DNA of 64,000 nt from JAPOQD01 sp964620555 (GTDB lineage Bacteria; Pseudomonadota; Gammaproteobacteria; Pseudomonadales; Halieaceae), in contig CAZUGZ010000002.1 in the NCBI GenBank assembly GCA_964620555.1, positions 25,783 to 89,782 on the forward strand, in the 5' to 3' direction. The notes beneath the pieces were generated by a model that saw only the letters and a list, made by a program, of their open reading frames with translations, searched no databases and had not been told where the DNA came from. This document shows positions 18,003 to 26,722 of this stretch, one piece after another. The translations under genes and the position numbers were made by a program. Numbering within the stretch: position 1 is the stretch's first letter; every line of letters starts with the position of its first letter.

Positions 18003-19484
18003 TCATGCAAGCTGTTGCCTGAGGTGGGCCGGCACGATGACCCGTTCCAGCCATTCAAACAGAAATTCGGTGATTATGGCCAACAGCGCTGCCGGAATGG
18101 CGCCCTGCAGGATCAAGGCGTGGTCATTGAGAGTCAGACCGGTGATGATCGGTTCACCCAGCCCACCCGCACCGACAAAGGCGGCCAGGGTCGCGGTACC
18201 AATGCTGATGATGGCAGCGGTCTTGATGCCCGCCAGGATGGTGGGCAGCGCCAGCGGCACCTCCACCTTCAGCAGTCGCTGCCTGCCGGTCAACCCCATG
18301 CCATCGGCGACCTCCTTGAGCAATGGATCAACCGCCGCCAGACCGGTCAACGTGTTGCGCAATATGGGCAGCAACGAGTACAGGCAGAGCGCGACGATGG
18401 CCGGCACCTGGCCCAGCCCCAGCACCGGAATCATCAGCGCCAGCATGGCGAGTGAGGGAACGGTCTGCAGCAGTCCGGCGACGTAGACAGCGCTCGCCGA
18501 GCGGCGCGGGTGGTGCGCCAGCAGCAAGCCGAGCGGGATTGCCAGGGAGCAGGCAATCAGCAGGGCAATGAGGGTCAACTTGATATGAGTGACGGTGTTG
18601 GACAACACCATACCGAGCATTTGATCGATCTCCTCGCCGGGCTGGGCAATCAAACCCTCGGCAGCGAGAAACTCCCGGGCCACCTGACGGGGTGAGCTGT
18701 CGCCATCGCGGGCCAGGGCATTGAGCTGCTGCATGGGCTCCTCTTCCAAACGACTTTGCAAGCGCAGCAAGACCTTCCTGAGCTCTGGAGCGAGTTCCTG
18801 CCGGGCCAACAGGACGGCGTCGTAGCGCGGAAAGAAGCCGAGGTCGTCTTCCAACTGTCTGAGATCGTAGAGCAGCAGTTCCCCGTCGGTGGTATAGGCG
18901 TCGATAATATCGGCCTGCCCGCGCTCGAGGGCCTGGTAGCCCAGGGCATGTTCAATGCCGCGTACCGATTGGCGAAGCCCATAGAGCTGGCTCAGGGGTA
19001 TCCAACCATCCTTGCGGTTGAGAAATTCGAGTGAGAACGCCGGTCTCAGTTCGGGATGTCGGCGCAGGTCGCTGATCTTGTGCACCCCCAGGGCCTCTGC
19101 CCGCTCACTGGTCATGGACAGCGCATAACGGTTGTTGAAGCCGAATTCCACAATGATTTCGAGGCCCTGGCCGGCCAGGCCATCGATCAGTTCCTGGCGG
19201 TGGGCATGTGGTTTGCCGAGCAGGCTCTGGGCCAGGGTTCCGGTATAGTCGGGATAGAGGTCGACCTCACCGGCGCGCAGGGCGTTGTAGACCACCAGCG
19301 AGCCACCCAGTCCCATTTTGCGCTCGACGGCGACGCCCTCCTGTTGCAGCAGGCCGGCGACAATCTCCGCCAGCACATGGCTTTCAGTGAATTGCTTGGA
19401 TGCCACCACGACCGGGCTGCCGTGGGCGCACGGGGCCAGCGAAAACACCAGCAGGGACAGTGCAAGCAACAGACCTCTCGGCAT
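18003..19484 (-). CDS. Fused substrate-binding protein/permease, quaternary-amine-type ABC importer
   Basis: One chain of 493 residues holding two transporter parts. Residues 1-22 are a signal-like segment. Residues about 24-285 are an OpuBC/YehZ-type binding domain, with SKQFTESHVLAEIVAGLL, DLYPDYTGTL, GFNNRYAL and YTTDGELL. Residues about 290-490 are a BPD_transp_1 permease with five or six membrane spans and the EAA-like loop (EVADGMGLTGRQRLLKVEVPLALP). The binding domain precedes the permease, while the well-known Gram-positive fusions have the permease first. Ligand could be glycine betaine, choline, ergothioneine or similar; not decided by sequence. Coupled by one base to its ATPase gene. 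Confidence 0.85.
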   Translation of the reverse strand: MPRGLLLALSLLVFSLAPCAHGSPVVVASKQFTESHVLAEIVAGLLQQEGVAVERKMGLGGSLVVYNALRAGEVDLYPDYTGTLAQSLLGKPHAHRQELIDGLAGQGLEIIVEFGFNNRYALSMTSERAEALGVHKISDLRRHPELRPAFSLEFLNRKDGWIPLSQLYGLRQSVRGIEHALGYQALERGQADIIDAYTTDGELLLYDLRQLEDDLGFFPRYDAVLLARQELAPELRKVLLRLQSRLEEEPMQQLNALARDGDSSPRQVAREFLAAEGLIAQPGEEIDQMLGMVLSNTVTHIKLTLIALLIACSLAIPLGLLLAHHPRRSASAVYVAGLLQTVPSLAMLALMIPVLGLGQVPAIVALCLYSLLPILRNTLTGLAAVDPLLKEVADGMGLTGRQRLLKVEVPLALPTILAGIKTAAIISIGTATLAAFVGAGGLGEPIITGLTLNDHALILQGAIPAALLAIITEFLFEWLERVIVPAHLRQQLA

Positions 19485-20239
19485 CAGGTCTGCTCCAGCA
19501 TGGTCAGCAGCAGGTGGTCGGCATCCAATTGGGGATTTTCCCGACGCAACTGTTCACTATCGGTTCTGGCCAGGATTTCACCACTACCCATCACCAGTAT
19601 TTCGTCCCCCAGCCGCAGCGCCTCGTCCATGTCGTGGGTGACCAGCACACAGGTTCGCGACTCGCCCCGTTGCAGGGCCAGCAGTTGCTGCTGCACGTCG
19701 AGACGAGTCAGCGGGTCGAGGGCAGCGAATGGCTCGTCGAGTAACAGCAGCGGCGGATTCAGCACCAGGGCCCGGCACAGACCGACACGTTGCTGCTGAC
19801 CACCGCTCAATTGATGCGGGTAGCGGTCGAGGATGTCCGCTTCCAGTTGCGCCATCGGCAACAACTCCTGCAGGCGCCCGTCAATCCGTTGCTCATCCCA
19901 GCCCACGACCTGTGCCAGCAGGACGATATTTTCTCTCGCGGTAAGGTGGGGAAACAGGCCGACGCCCTGCACGGCATAACCGATACCGGTTCGCAGCGCC
20001 GGCAAATCCGCATAGTCGATGGGCTCACCGGCAATGACTACGCTGCCTTCGTCGGGCAGACACAGCCCGTTGATCATTTTCAACAGGGTGGATTTGCCAC
20101 AGCCGCTGCGCCCGACAATGACCGTTATCCGGTTCGATTCGATCTCGACACTGATGGATTGCAGCACCGCTTCGCCGGAAAAACTCTTGCTGACCGCCGA
20201 CAGGGATATGGCAGCTGGTTGCTGATCGGTAGCCCGCAT
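19484..20239 (-). CDS. ABC transporter ATPase, glycine betaine/choline type
   Basis: Energises the fused permease encoded downstream. Walker A GRSGCGKST is at residues 43-51, the signature LSGGQQQR near 143, Walker B LLLLDEPFAALDP near 167, and the switch His in LVTHDMDEA. The 251 residues lack the long C-terminal CBS pair found in some OpuAA/ProV proteins. The ATG at 20239 lies inside a copy of the palindromic repeat, and no strong Shine-Dalgarno sequence is seen. A more internal start cannot be excluded. Confidence 0.88.
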   Translation of the reverse strand: MRATDQQPAAISLSAVSKSFSGEAVLQSISVEIESNRITVIVGRSGCGKSTLLKMINGLCLPDEGSVVIAGEPIDYADLPALRTGIGYAVQGVGLFPHLTARENIVLLAQVVGWDEQRIDGRLQELLPMAQLEADILDRYPHQLSGGQQQRVGLCRALVLNPPLLLLDEPFAALDPLTRLDVQQQLLALQRGESRTCVLVTHDMDEALRLGDEILVMGSGEILARTDSEQLRRENPQLDADHLLLTMLEQT

Positions 20240-20268
20240 ATTCCATCAACCTCCTGCTGCCAGCGCCG
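20233..20268. repeat. Type A palindromic element, left-end fragment
   Basis: Begins CCCGCATATTCCATCAACC and matches the left end of the element at 17769 at 31 of 36 positions by eye. The opposite arm is not present nearby. On the minus strand the fragment reads GGAATATGCGGGC and contains the ATG used by the ABC ATPase gene. Confidence 0.75.
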
Positions 20269-20282
20269 GTGGGCGTCACTCT

Positions 20283-20420
20283 CTAGCGCTGCACACGTCC
20301 CGATACATCGCCACCCATGAGCTTCTCGACTTCAGGCACCGTCAGACATTCGTTTGCCCGCAGTCGACTGGAGTTGATTCGTTGTTCCCCGTTTGAAACA
20401 ACGTTCCCGATAAAGATCAT
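20283..20420 (-). pseudogene. N-terminal remnant of a tyrosine recombinase
   Basis: A 45-residue stretch ending at a stop at 20283. Its tail RLRANECLTVPEVEKLMGG then GR resembles the segment of small phage-type integrases that reads R-E-LT-x2-EVEKLM-x-A before the catalytic domain. Everything downstream, including the catalytic Arg-His-Arg-Tyr, is missing. It lies next to the truncated repeat at 20233, so this looks like the scar of a mobile element. The match is short and from memory of the family. Confidence 0.4.
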
Positions 20421-20515
20421 TGTTGCCAAAATTGATGGGACGGGCAACTGGCCGGCGCACTGCACACTTTCCGACGAGAAGGCATAATGGGCAGGAATCG
20501 TTGCGGGGGAGCCAG

Positions 20516-21403
20516 ATGATCGTCGGTCACCTTGAAGAAATCTGGCAATACCCGGTCAAGAGCATGGCCGGAGTTGCTATCGAGCGCGCCCTGATCACCG
20601 AGACGGGAATCCCCGGTGATCGCTGTTGGGCAGTGATCGATGCCGAGACCAATCAGATCCGCAGCGCCAAGCGCTGGCCGGAATTGCTCAACCTGGCCGC
20701 CAGCCTGGCCGAACCGGCAGCATTGGAGCGGATTGGTTGCGGTGCCGAGGTGCCCACGGCGCAGGTACGGCTGCCCAACGGCGAGAGTTTCGCCAGCCGC
20801 GCTAGTGACGCCGACCGGCGGCTCTCGAAGTTCCTGGACAAACCCGCGCGTCTGGCCCCGCTGGCACCAGCGTCCGAACTCAGCCACTACCGGTTGAAGC
20901 AGGCACCCAGCGCCGCAGAGTTCAGCACCGATATGGGGCTGCTGCCCGGCGAAAAACTGCCCGACTTTTCCGACACCCCGGAAGAGTTGCTGAATCTGCT
21001 GGCCACCCACGCCACGCCCCCGGGAACCTACTTCGATGCGTTTCCGTTACACCTGCTCAGCACCAACTCGCTGGCCTTCCTGGCCGGCCGGGATGAAGTG
21101 GATGCGGTGGTGCAGCGCTTTCGCGCCAACCTGCTGCTGCGCGGAGTGAACGCCGAGCGGCGCATGATCGAGAACGACTGGGTTGGCAGGCGCCTGCAAA
21201 TCGGCGCCGCGATAGTGCAGGTCAACAGTCAGACCACCCGCTGCAGCATGCCGGCCCGAGCCCAGGCAGCACATGGCCTGGCAGCAGACCAAAAGCTGAC
21301 CTCGACCCTGGTTCGGCACTGTGAGCGCCGGCTCGGTATCAACCTGCTGGTGGAGCGAGCCGGAGTCTGTGAACTCGGTGATCCGGTGCGCCTGTTGGAT
21401 TGA
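20516..21403 (+). CDS. MOSC domain-containing protein
   Basis: Cytosolic 295-residue protein. The N-terminal MOSC beta-barrel (IWQYPVKSMAGVAIERALIT) is followed by the MOSC domain (DAFPLHLLSTNSL, then FRANLLL, then the conserved Cys in TTRCSMPAR). These domains resemble the C-terminal part of molybdenum-cofactor sulfurase and YcbX-type proteins, which carry or use Moco-bound sulfur; no aminotransferase domain is present. I start at 20516 because GGGGGAGCC lies just upstream, although the frame is open from 20420. It ends 4 bases before the convergent flavin monooxygenase gene. Confidence 0.85.
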   Translation: MIVGHLEEIWQYPVKSMAGVAIERALITETGIPGDRCWAVIDAETNQIRSAKRWPELLNLAASLAEPAALERIGCGAEVPTAQVRLPNGESFASRASDADRRLSKFLDKPARLAPLAPASELSHYRLKQAPSAAEFSTDMGLLPGEKLPDFSDTPEELLNLLATHATPPGTYFDAFPLHLLSTNSLAFLAGRDEVDAVVQRFRANLLLRGVNAERRMIENDWVGRRLQIGAAIVQVNSQTTRCSMPARAQAAHGLAADQKLTSTLVRHCERRLGINLLVERAGVCELGDPVRLLD

Positions 21404-21407
21404 GACG

Positions 21408-22625
21408 CTACAAACCGAAGTCCGCGTTGTCCTGCCCAAACAGAACGCCCCCCAGGTTGACTGCAAAAGGCGCGGCGTGATTGGCCACATGGGCCTGGCT
21501 GGCCAGCATATCCAGATGCCTGGCGAGCAGCGAACTGCCCTCGCGAATGGCGCCGGAGCCGGCGGCCTTGAGCATCTTCGAAGACAGTGCCAGACAGGTA
21601 TCGGCAACGACGGCGGAGTCGTAGCGGTAGCGGACCCGGTCGCCCAGCGGAATCGGAGTACCGGCCCGGGTACAGTCCATCATGCGCTCAAAATTGCCGT
21701 GCATAACCAGTTTCATACGGGAAATTTCGGTTTCCACCTCGGCTGCCAGTATTTTCGCCAGCGGGTCATCGCGCATGGGCACTGGGCCGGCCACGCGGGT
21801 CCTGGCGATTTCGATAAAATCCTGCAGGGCCGCTTGCAGCGCACCCAGGGTGGCGGTACACACCGCGCGCACGAACACCTGCATGAACGGCAATCGGTAT
21901 AACGGAGCCACGTTCACGGCATTGCCGGGATTGTCACAGTTGAAGCCGTCGATCACCTTGTGGGTGCGGTAGTCGGGTACCAGCACATCGTCCATCACGA
22001 TGTCGTGACTGCCGGTGCCCTGCAGGCCGACGACATCCCAGTTATCGACGATTTCATAGTCACAGATCGGCACCAGAAAGGTGCGATAGTTGGTCATGTC
22101 GAAGGGGGCATCGGCGGTGGGGACCACCGCGCCGACAAACACCCACCGGCAGTGCCTGCAGCCGCTGGAAAAACTCCAGCGACCGCTGAGACGGAAACCA
22201 CCCTCTACCGGGGTGACCTTGCCCAGAGGCGCGTAGGAAGAGGAAATCAACACGCTCGGATCATCGCCCCACACTTCCTCGGCCGCCCGCTCATCGAACA
22301 GCGCCAGTTGCCAGTTGTGCACCGCCACCACCGCCAGCACCCAGGCGCTGGACATGCAGGCCTGGGCAATCAGCAGGTCCACTTCATAGAACACCTGGGG
22401 ATCCATGGCGTAACCGCCGTATTGCTCGGCCTGCAGCATCTTGAAAAAGCCGGCCTCATGGAAATCCCGAATGGTTTCCGGCGGAACGTTGCACTCTGCC
22501 TTGCAGCGGGCGGCACGTTCCCGCAACACCGGTTGCAGGTCCCTTGCCGCTTGCAGCAATTGACCGGCGCGGGCACTGCCCAAAGAGTACTGGCTGGAGT
22601 CCAGTTGCGGTTGATGAACCGTCAT
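21408..22625 (-). CDS. Acyl-CoA dehydrogenase-fold flavin monooxygenase (HsaA-like)
   Basis: 405 residues with the acyl-CoA dehydrogenase fold. The pattern (CNVPPETIRDFHEAGFFKMLQ, then GGYAMDP, and GVLFGQDNADFGL near the end) belongs to the group with HsaA, HpaB-like and pigment hydroxylases. These use reduced flavin and oxygen rather than dehydrogenating CoA esters. HsaA itself hydroxylates the phenolic A-ring in steroid breakdown. The substrate here is not known, but steroid-type genes elsewhere in the window make that role possible. The start at 22625 drops an unlikely 82-residue extension. An SDR lies 79 bases upstream. Confidence 0.78.
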   Translation of the reverse strand: MTVHQPQLDSSQYSLGSARAGQLLQAARDLQPVLRERAARCKAECNVPPETIRDFHEAGFFKMLQAEQYGGYAMDPQVFYEVDLLIAQACMSSAWVLAVVAVHNWQLALFDERAAEEVWGDDPSVLISSSYAPLGKVTPVEGGFRLSGRWSFSSGCRHCRWVFVGAVVPTADAPFDMTNYRTFLVPICDYEIVDNWDVVGLQGTGSHDIVMDDVLVPDYRTHKVIDGFNCDNPGNAVNVAPLYRLPFMQVFVRAVCTATLGALQAALQDFIEIARTRVAGPVPMRDDPLAKILAAEVETEISRMKLVMHGNFERMMDCTRAGTPIPLGDRVRYRYDSAVVADTCLALSSKMLKAAGSGAIREGSSLLARHLDMLASQAHVANHAAPFAVNLGGVLFGQDNADFGL

Positions 22626-22704
22626 ACGCGCATGCCCCCGAGCGCTGAAAGAGCGGGCGAGTTTATCATTCCGGATTCCTGCAGGGCCATGGGGTAGCGG
22701 TGAA

Positions 22705-23568
22705 CTACGCCACGACCGCGGTCCCGAAGCGGGTGGGGTCGCCGAACACGGTCCGATGCGAGGGCGGTTGGGCGCCATTGATATCCTTGATGCCGTAGAG
22801 TTCACCCAGTTCCGCAGCAATCCAGACCTGGCCTGATTTTTCCATTTTCGCCGGATCTCTGGACAGTGCATCGATGACCAGACCCGAAAACTCGGGATGT
22901 TCCGCAGTGGCAGCCAGGCCTGCGTATTTGTCCGGTTCCGCCGCGAATACCCGGGCGGTGCGTTCGGTCAGCAACAGGCCCATCCACAGCGACACCACCG
23001 CCACCTGGTGGGGTTTGAAATCCACCGCCATGTCGTGGGCCATCTTGTCCACCGCGGCTTTACCGGCGCCGTAGGCCGGGCCGTGCATGTAGATGCGGCC
23101 ACCAAAGGAAGAGGTCATGACCGCCAGCCCGGCACTCGCCACCAGCAGGGGTGCCGCGAAAAAGGTGGCGCTATAGTGTGAGCGCATGCCGACATCGAGA
23201 ATATCCATCAGCGACAGTGGCTTTTCCCAGAAGGGTCCCTCCAGGGTCAGGGCATCGGGAATGCAGGTGGCGTTATTGACCAATATATCCAGCCGTCCGT
23301 GATCCTTTTGCACCTGCCTGAACAAGGCTTCCACCTGGGCGTCATCGGCGTGGTCGCAGTGCACCGGAACGCCGGTCCCACCTGCTGCGCTGACCTCCCT
23401 GGCGGTCTCCTGTACCGTGCCGGGTAATGGTGCATCTCCCTGCCGGCGAGTTCTTCCGGTTACGTAGACCGTGGTTCCGCTGCGCCCCAGGGCCACGGCA
23501 ATTCCCCGCCCTGCCCCGCGACTGGCGCCGGTGACCACCGCCACCCGATCTGCTGCCTGTTTCATCAC
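22705..23568 (-). CDS. SDR family oxidoreductase, DHRS1-like
   Basis: Short-chain dehydrogenase of 287 residues. The cofactor motif TGASRGAGRG is at about 14-23, followed by YVTGRTRRQGDA (the Arg-rich turn suggests NADP). It also has ILVNNATCIPD, the catalytic MTSSFGG Ser and YGAGKAAVDKMAHDM. The overall pattern resembles the DHRS1 subgroup, whose members reduce ketones including some steroids; the substrate is not shown. MsrA ends 4 bases inside its start, so the order msrA-SDR-flavin monooxygenase may form one transcript. Confidence 0.85.
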   Translation of the reverse strand: MMKQAADRVAVVTGASRGAGRGIAVALGRSGTTVYVTGRTRRQGDAPLPGTVQETAREVSAAGGTGVPVHCDHADDAQVEALFRQVQKDHGRLDILVNNATCIPDALTLEGPFWEKPLSLMDILDVGMRSHYSATFFAAPLLVASAGLAVMTSSFGGRIYMHGPAYGAGKAAVDKMAHDMAVDFKPHQVAVVSLWMGLLLTERTARVFAAEPDKYAGLAATAEHPEFSGLVIDALSRDPAKMEKSGQVWIAAELGELYGIKDINGAQPPSHRTVFGDPTRFGTAVVA

Positions 23569-24209
23569 CCTGCCCGCTCCCCGACCGGGCTCTCCAAGCG
23601 GACGCCGGTGCCGCCCAACCCGCAGTACCCCATGGGGTTCTTTGCCAGGTACTGCTGGTGATAGTCCTCGGCGTAATAGAACTCACCGGCGGCCTGGATT
23701 TCAGTGGTGATGGCCGCGTGACCGGCCGCGGTCAGTGACCTCTGAAAGGACTTCCGGGACCTTTCGGCCTGCACCTTTTGCGAGGCTCCAAAAGTGTAGA
23801 TTCCAGAGCGATACTGGGGACCCACATCGTTGCCCTGGCGCATGCCCTGGGTGGGGTCGTGGCCCTCCCAGAACACCTTCAACAGATCGTCGTAGTGAAC
23901 CTGTGTGGGATCGAATACGACCAGTACCACCTCGTTGTGCCCGGTTTGACCACTGCACACTTCCCGGTACGTGGGATTGGGAGTCTGGCCGGCGGAATAT
24001 CCCACAGCCGTGGTGTACACCCCCGCCAGCTGCCAAAACATCCGTTCCGCACCCCAGAAACAACCCATGCCGAATAACGCCCTGGCATGAGAATCCGCAA
24101 ACGGTCCCTGCAGCGGATTGCCGTTGACAAAGTGCGCTGCCGGCACCGGCATCGCCTGTTCACGGCCGGGCAGGTAGCGCTGCCGGCCTCTGATTTTGGG
24201 GAATGCCAT
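23565..24209 (-). CDS. msrA: Peptide methionine sulfoxide reductase MsrA
   Basis: Repairs methionine-S-sulfoxide in proteins. Catalytic Cys50 is in GMGCFWGAERMFW. YSAGQTPNPTYREVCSGQTGHNEVV, DPTQGMRQGNDVGPQYRS and the YYAEDYHQQYL segment are all diagnostic. Resolving cysteines are present (MGYCGLGG near the C-terminus). With the start at 24209 it has 214 residues against 212 in E. coli, with the same long N-terminal extension (LPGREQAMPVPAAHFVNG). Divergent from the PhoD gene across about 233 bases in which I see no gene. Confidence 0.96.
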   Translation of the reverse strand: MAFPKIRGRQRYLPGREQAMPVPAAHFVNGNPLQGPFADSHARALFGMGCFWGAERMFWQLAGVYTTAVGYSAGQTPNPTYREVCSGQTGHNEVVLVVFDPTQVHYDDLLKVFWEGHDPTQGMRQGNDVGPQYRSGIYTFGASQKVQAERSRKSFQRSLTAAGHAAITTEIQAAGEFYYAEDYHQQYLAKNPMGYCGLGGTGVRLESPVGERAG

Positions 24210-24442
24210 GCTCGGTTCCTGCCGATTCACCGGTACACCACATCTGCTGGTGGCGAGACTGCCATGATAGGCAACCTGGACCCCGACTGCCACCATCGAC
24301 CACCAAATATCCCAAACCAAAGTGTCAGGGCCGAGTTGACCGGAACACCTCCGATATCGGGCTGCACAAGCTGTCCTGGAGACCGACCGCAGGATTTTTG
24401 CCATACTGGACAGCCTGACCGGGAACAGAAAAACAAAAGCGG

Positions 24443-26401
24443 ATGAAACGACCCTCGCCGCGGCCTGCGCCAGCGGACCGGAATTTCATGAGCGAACTCG
24501 AACGGCGCGATTTTCTGGGTCTGGCCGGCGTCTTCCTGCTGGCAGCCGGAACACCGGTGCGGGCCGGCATGCTGCCGGACAACAGCGGCGAACTGCTTTT
24601 TCCCCAGGGCATTGCCTCGGCCGATCCATCGCCCGACAGCGTGATTCTATGGACCCGGGCACCGTCCACCACCGCTTCATCGGTAGCCCTGGTGGTACAG
24701 GTGAGCGAGACCGAAGATTTTGCCCGGGTGGTGGCCGAGGCCGAAGTATCGGCGCGGGCCAGCTACGACTACACCGTTCGCGCCCAGGTCAGTGGCTTGC
24801 GGCCCGGCACCATCTACTACTACCGTTTTCTCGGCCGCCATGGTGGCGCTTCGGCGACCGGCAGGACCATGACCGCTCCGGCCGTCGATGACCCGCGCCC
24901 GGTCAACCTGGCCTTTGTCAGTTGTCAGAACTACGAACAGGGCTTTTTCGGGGCCTGGTCGCGCATGATCAACGAGGACCGGGCCACAGCGGAGGCGGAA
25001 CAGATCCAGTTGGTGCTGCACCTGGGCGATTTCATCTATGAACGCTACGGTTACCGGAACCGCGAAAATAACCGTTATGTGCGCAAGCTACCCGACTATC
25101 CGGACGCCGCCGGTGACGGAGACCTGTATTGGGCCGACACCCTGGCAGATTACCGCCACCTCTACCGGACCTACCTGCAGGATCCGCACCTGCAGGCGGC
25201 CCGGGCGCGCTGGCCCTTTGTCTGTACCTGGGATGACCACGAATTCAGCAACAACTCGGTGCGGGACTACAGCAGCTACGGCGAGCAGTTACAGCACCAG
25301 CCGCGGCGCATGGCGGCCGCCCACCGGGCCTGGTTCGAATATATACCGGCTCGCGTTGCGGACCGGCCACAATCCTTGCGCATCTACCGCAACCTGCGCT
25401 GGGGCAGCCAGGTGGAGTTGCTGTTGACCGACCTGCGCAGCTACCGCAGCCCGCCGCCGCTGCCGGGCGGGCTGGTCGATGAACTGGGGTTGTCATCCAT
25501 ACCCGCCGAACTGGTCCAGATTTTTGACGCGGGTCGCGACTACAACCACGGTTCGCCACCCCGGGTTCTGCCCTATGGTGACCATTCCCGGCCCAACACT
25601 GCCCAACAGCGTGCCCCCGGCTCGCTGTTGGGTAAAGAACAGAAGCAATGGTTCAAGCAATGCCTGAAAGGTTCGACCGCCAACTGGAAGGTATGGGCTA
25701 ACAGTCTGCCGATACTGGCACTGCGCCTGGACCTCGGCGCGCTGCCCCTGACCGGCCTGCACGACAGTGTATTGGGCGAAGACGCCTGGTCGGGGTATCC
25801 CACCGAATACCGGGAACTGATGAATTACCTGGCGCAAAGCGGCATCACCAACGTGGTGTCCCTGTCCGGCGATCATCACGCCCATGCCGCGGGAGCACTG
25901 GCCAGGGATGTCGAGGCGCAACATCCCGAATTTGTGGCAGTGGATTTCAATGTATCCGGCATCAGTTCGACACCACAGTTTGCCCAGGTGCTGTATACCG
26001 CCAGTGGCGACAAGTCCGACTTCATGCAACTGGTGGCGGCAGAGAGGGACGGCCAACTGGAGGAAATCTGGAACATGACCCTGGCCTGGGGTTCCCGGGC
26101 TGCCGTGGTCTACAGCAAAACCGGATTGCGCAGTCTGGCCCGCCTGCTGTCGCCCAACCGGGCCAATCCAGGTACCAGTTATGTGGATAGCGACAGTAAT
26201 GGCTACGGACTCGCCCGCTTCGCCCGGGATGAATGCCGGGTACAGTTGGTCACTATCGATCCACCGATCGAGGACAGTGACTCCCATGGCCAGGCGATTC
26301 TGCGGCGGGCGAACTTTCGGTTGCCCCGCTGGTCGAAAGGTGAGCAGCCGGAGTTGGAAGGCCCGGAATTCATTGGCACCCCGTCCTTCCCCTTCGGATA
26401 G
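24443..26401 (+). CDS. phoD: PhoD family alkaline phosphatase/phosphodiesterase, Tat-exported
   Basis: Exported metallophosphoesterase expected to release phosphate from organic esters in the periplasm. The Tat signal ERRDFLGLAGVFLLAAGTPVRA lies at residues 20-41. An N-terminal Fn3-like domain (LLFPQGIASADPSPDSVILWTR) is followed by the catalytic PhoD domain with LAFVSCQNY, LHLGDFIYE, CTWDDHEFSNN and the late SLSGDHHAHA metal-ligand motif. A second ATG at 24488 would shorten the tail before the twin arginines and is equally plausible. 652 residues from the first ATG. No Pho box was recognised. Confidence 0.9.
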   Translation: MKRPSPRPAPADRNFMSELERRDFLGLAGVFLLAAGTPVRAGMLPDNSGELLFPQGIASADPSPDSVILWTRAPSTTASSVALVVQVSETEDFARVVAEAEVSARASYDYTVRAQVSGLRPGTIYYYRFLGRHGGASATGRTMTAPAVDDPRPVNLAFVSCQNYEQGFFGAWSRMINEDRATAEAEQIQLVLHLGDFIYERYGYRNRENNRYVRKLPDYPDAAGDGDLYWADTLADYRHLYRTYLQDPHLQAARARWPFVCTWDDHEFSNNSVRDYSSYGEQLQHQPRRMAAAHRAWFEYIPARVADRPQSLRIYRNLRWGSQVELLLTDLRSYRSPPPLPGGLVDELGLSSIPAELVQIFDAGRDYNHGSPPRVLPYGDHSRPNTAQQRAPGSLLGKEQKQWFKQCLKGSTANWKVWANSLPILALRLDLGALPLTGLHDSVLGEDAWSGYPTEYRELMNYLAQSGITNVVSLSGDHHAHAAGALARDVEAQHPEFVAVDFNVSGISSTPQFAQVLYTASGDKSDFMQLVAAERDGQLEEIWNMTLAWGSRAAVVYSKTGLRSLARLLSPNRANPGTSYVDSDSNGYGLARFARDECRVQLVTIDPPIEDSDSHGQAILRRANFRLPRWSKGEQPELEGPEFIGTPSFPFG

Positions 26402-26533
26402 GAGAGAAATTTCACAGAAAAATACACCAAACCCGGCCTCCAGGTAGTAGAATCTCCACCAATTGGAGTGGTGCCCCCGGCCAGGGCCGGTGGCAGCCCC
26501 ACACGGAGACCCGCAGCGGTAGTGAAGAACGAG

Positions 26534-26722
26534 ATGTCCGAATCAGTTGGTTTCAATCCTGGCGAATTGTGCAGCAGCAAGCTGTGGGAGATCGTGCGCA
26601 GCGAGACCAGGCGTGATGGCAGCCGTGCCGAGCTGGAGGCCGCGGTGGAGGAACTGTGCATCCGCCGCCACTACCTGGCGGAAATCGAGCAACTCGATGA
26701 ATTGCTGCTTCGGCAGCGCTGA
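26534..26722 (+). CDS. Small conserved-looking hypothetical protein
   Basis: 62 residues, acidic and mostly helical (MSESVGFNPGELCSSKL at the start, then ELEAAVEELCIRRHYLAEIEQ). I recognise no family. The open frame begins at 26468, but the ATG at 26534 has a purine-rich GAAGAACGAG just upstream. Its stop codon overlaps the start of the VWA gene (TGATG at 26720-26724), which strongly suggests that it is translated and works with that gene. PhoD ends 132 bases upstream; whether they share a transcript is unknown. Confidence 0.6.
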   Translation: MSESVGFNPGELCSSKLWEIVRSETRRDGSRAELEAAVEELCIRRHYLAEIEQLDELLLRQR

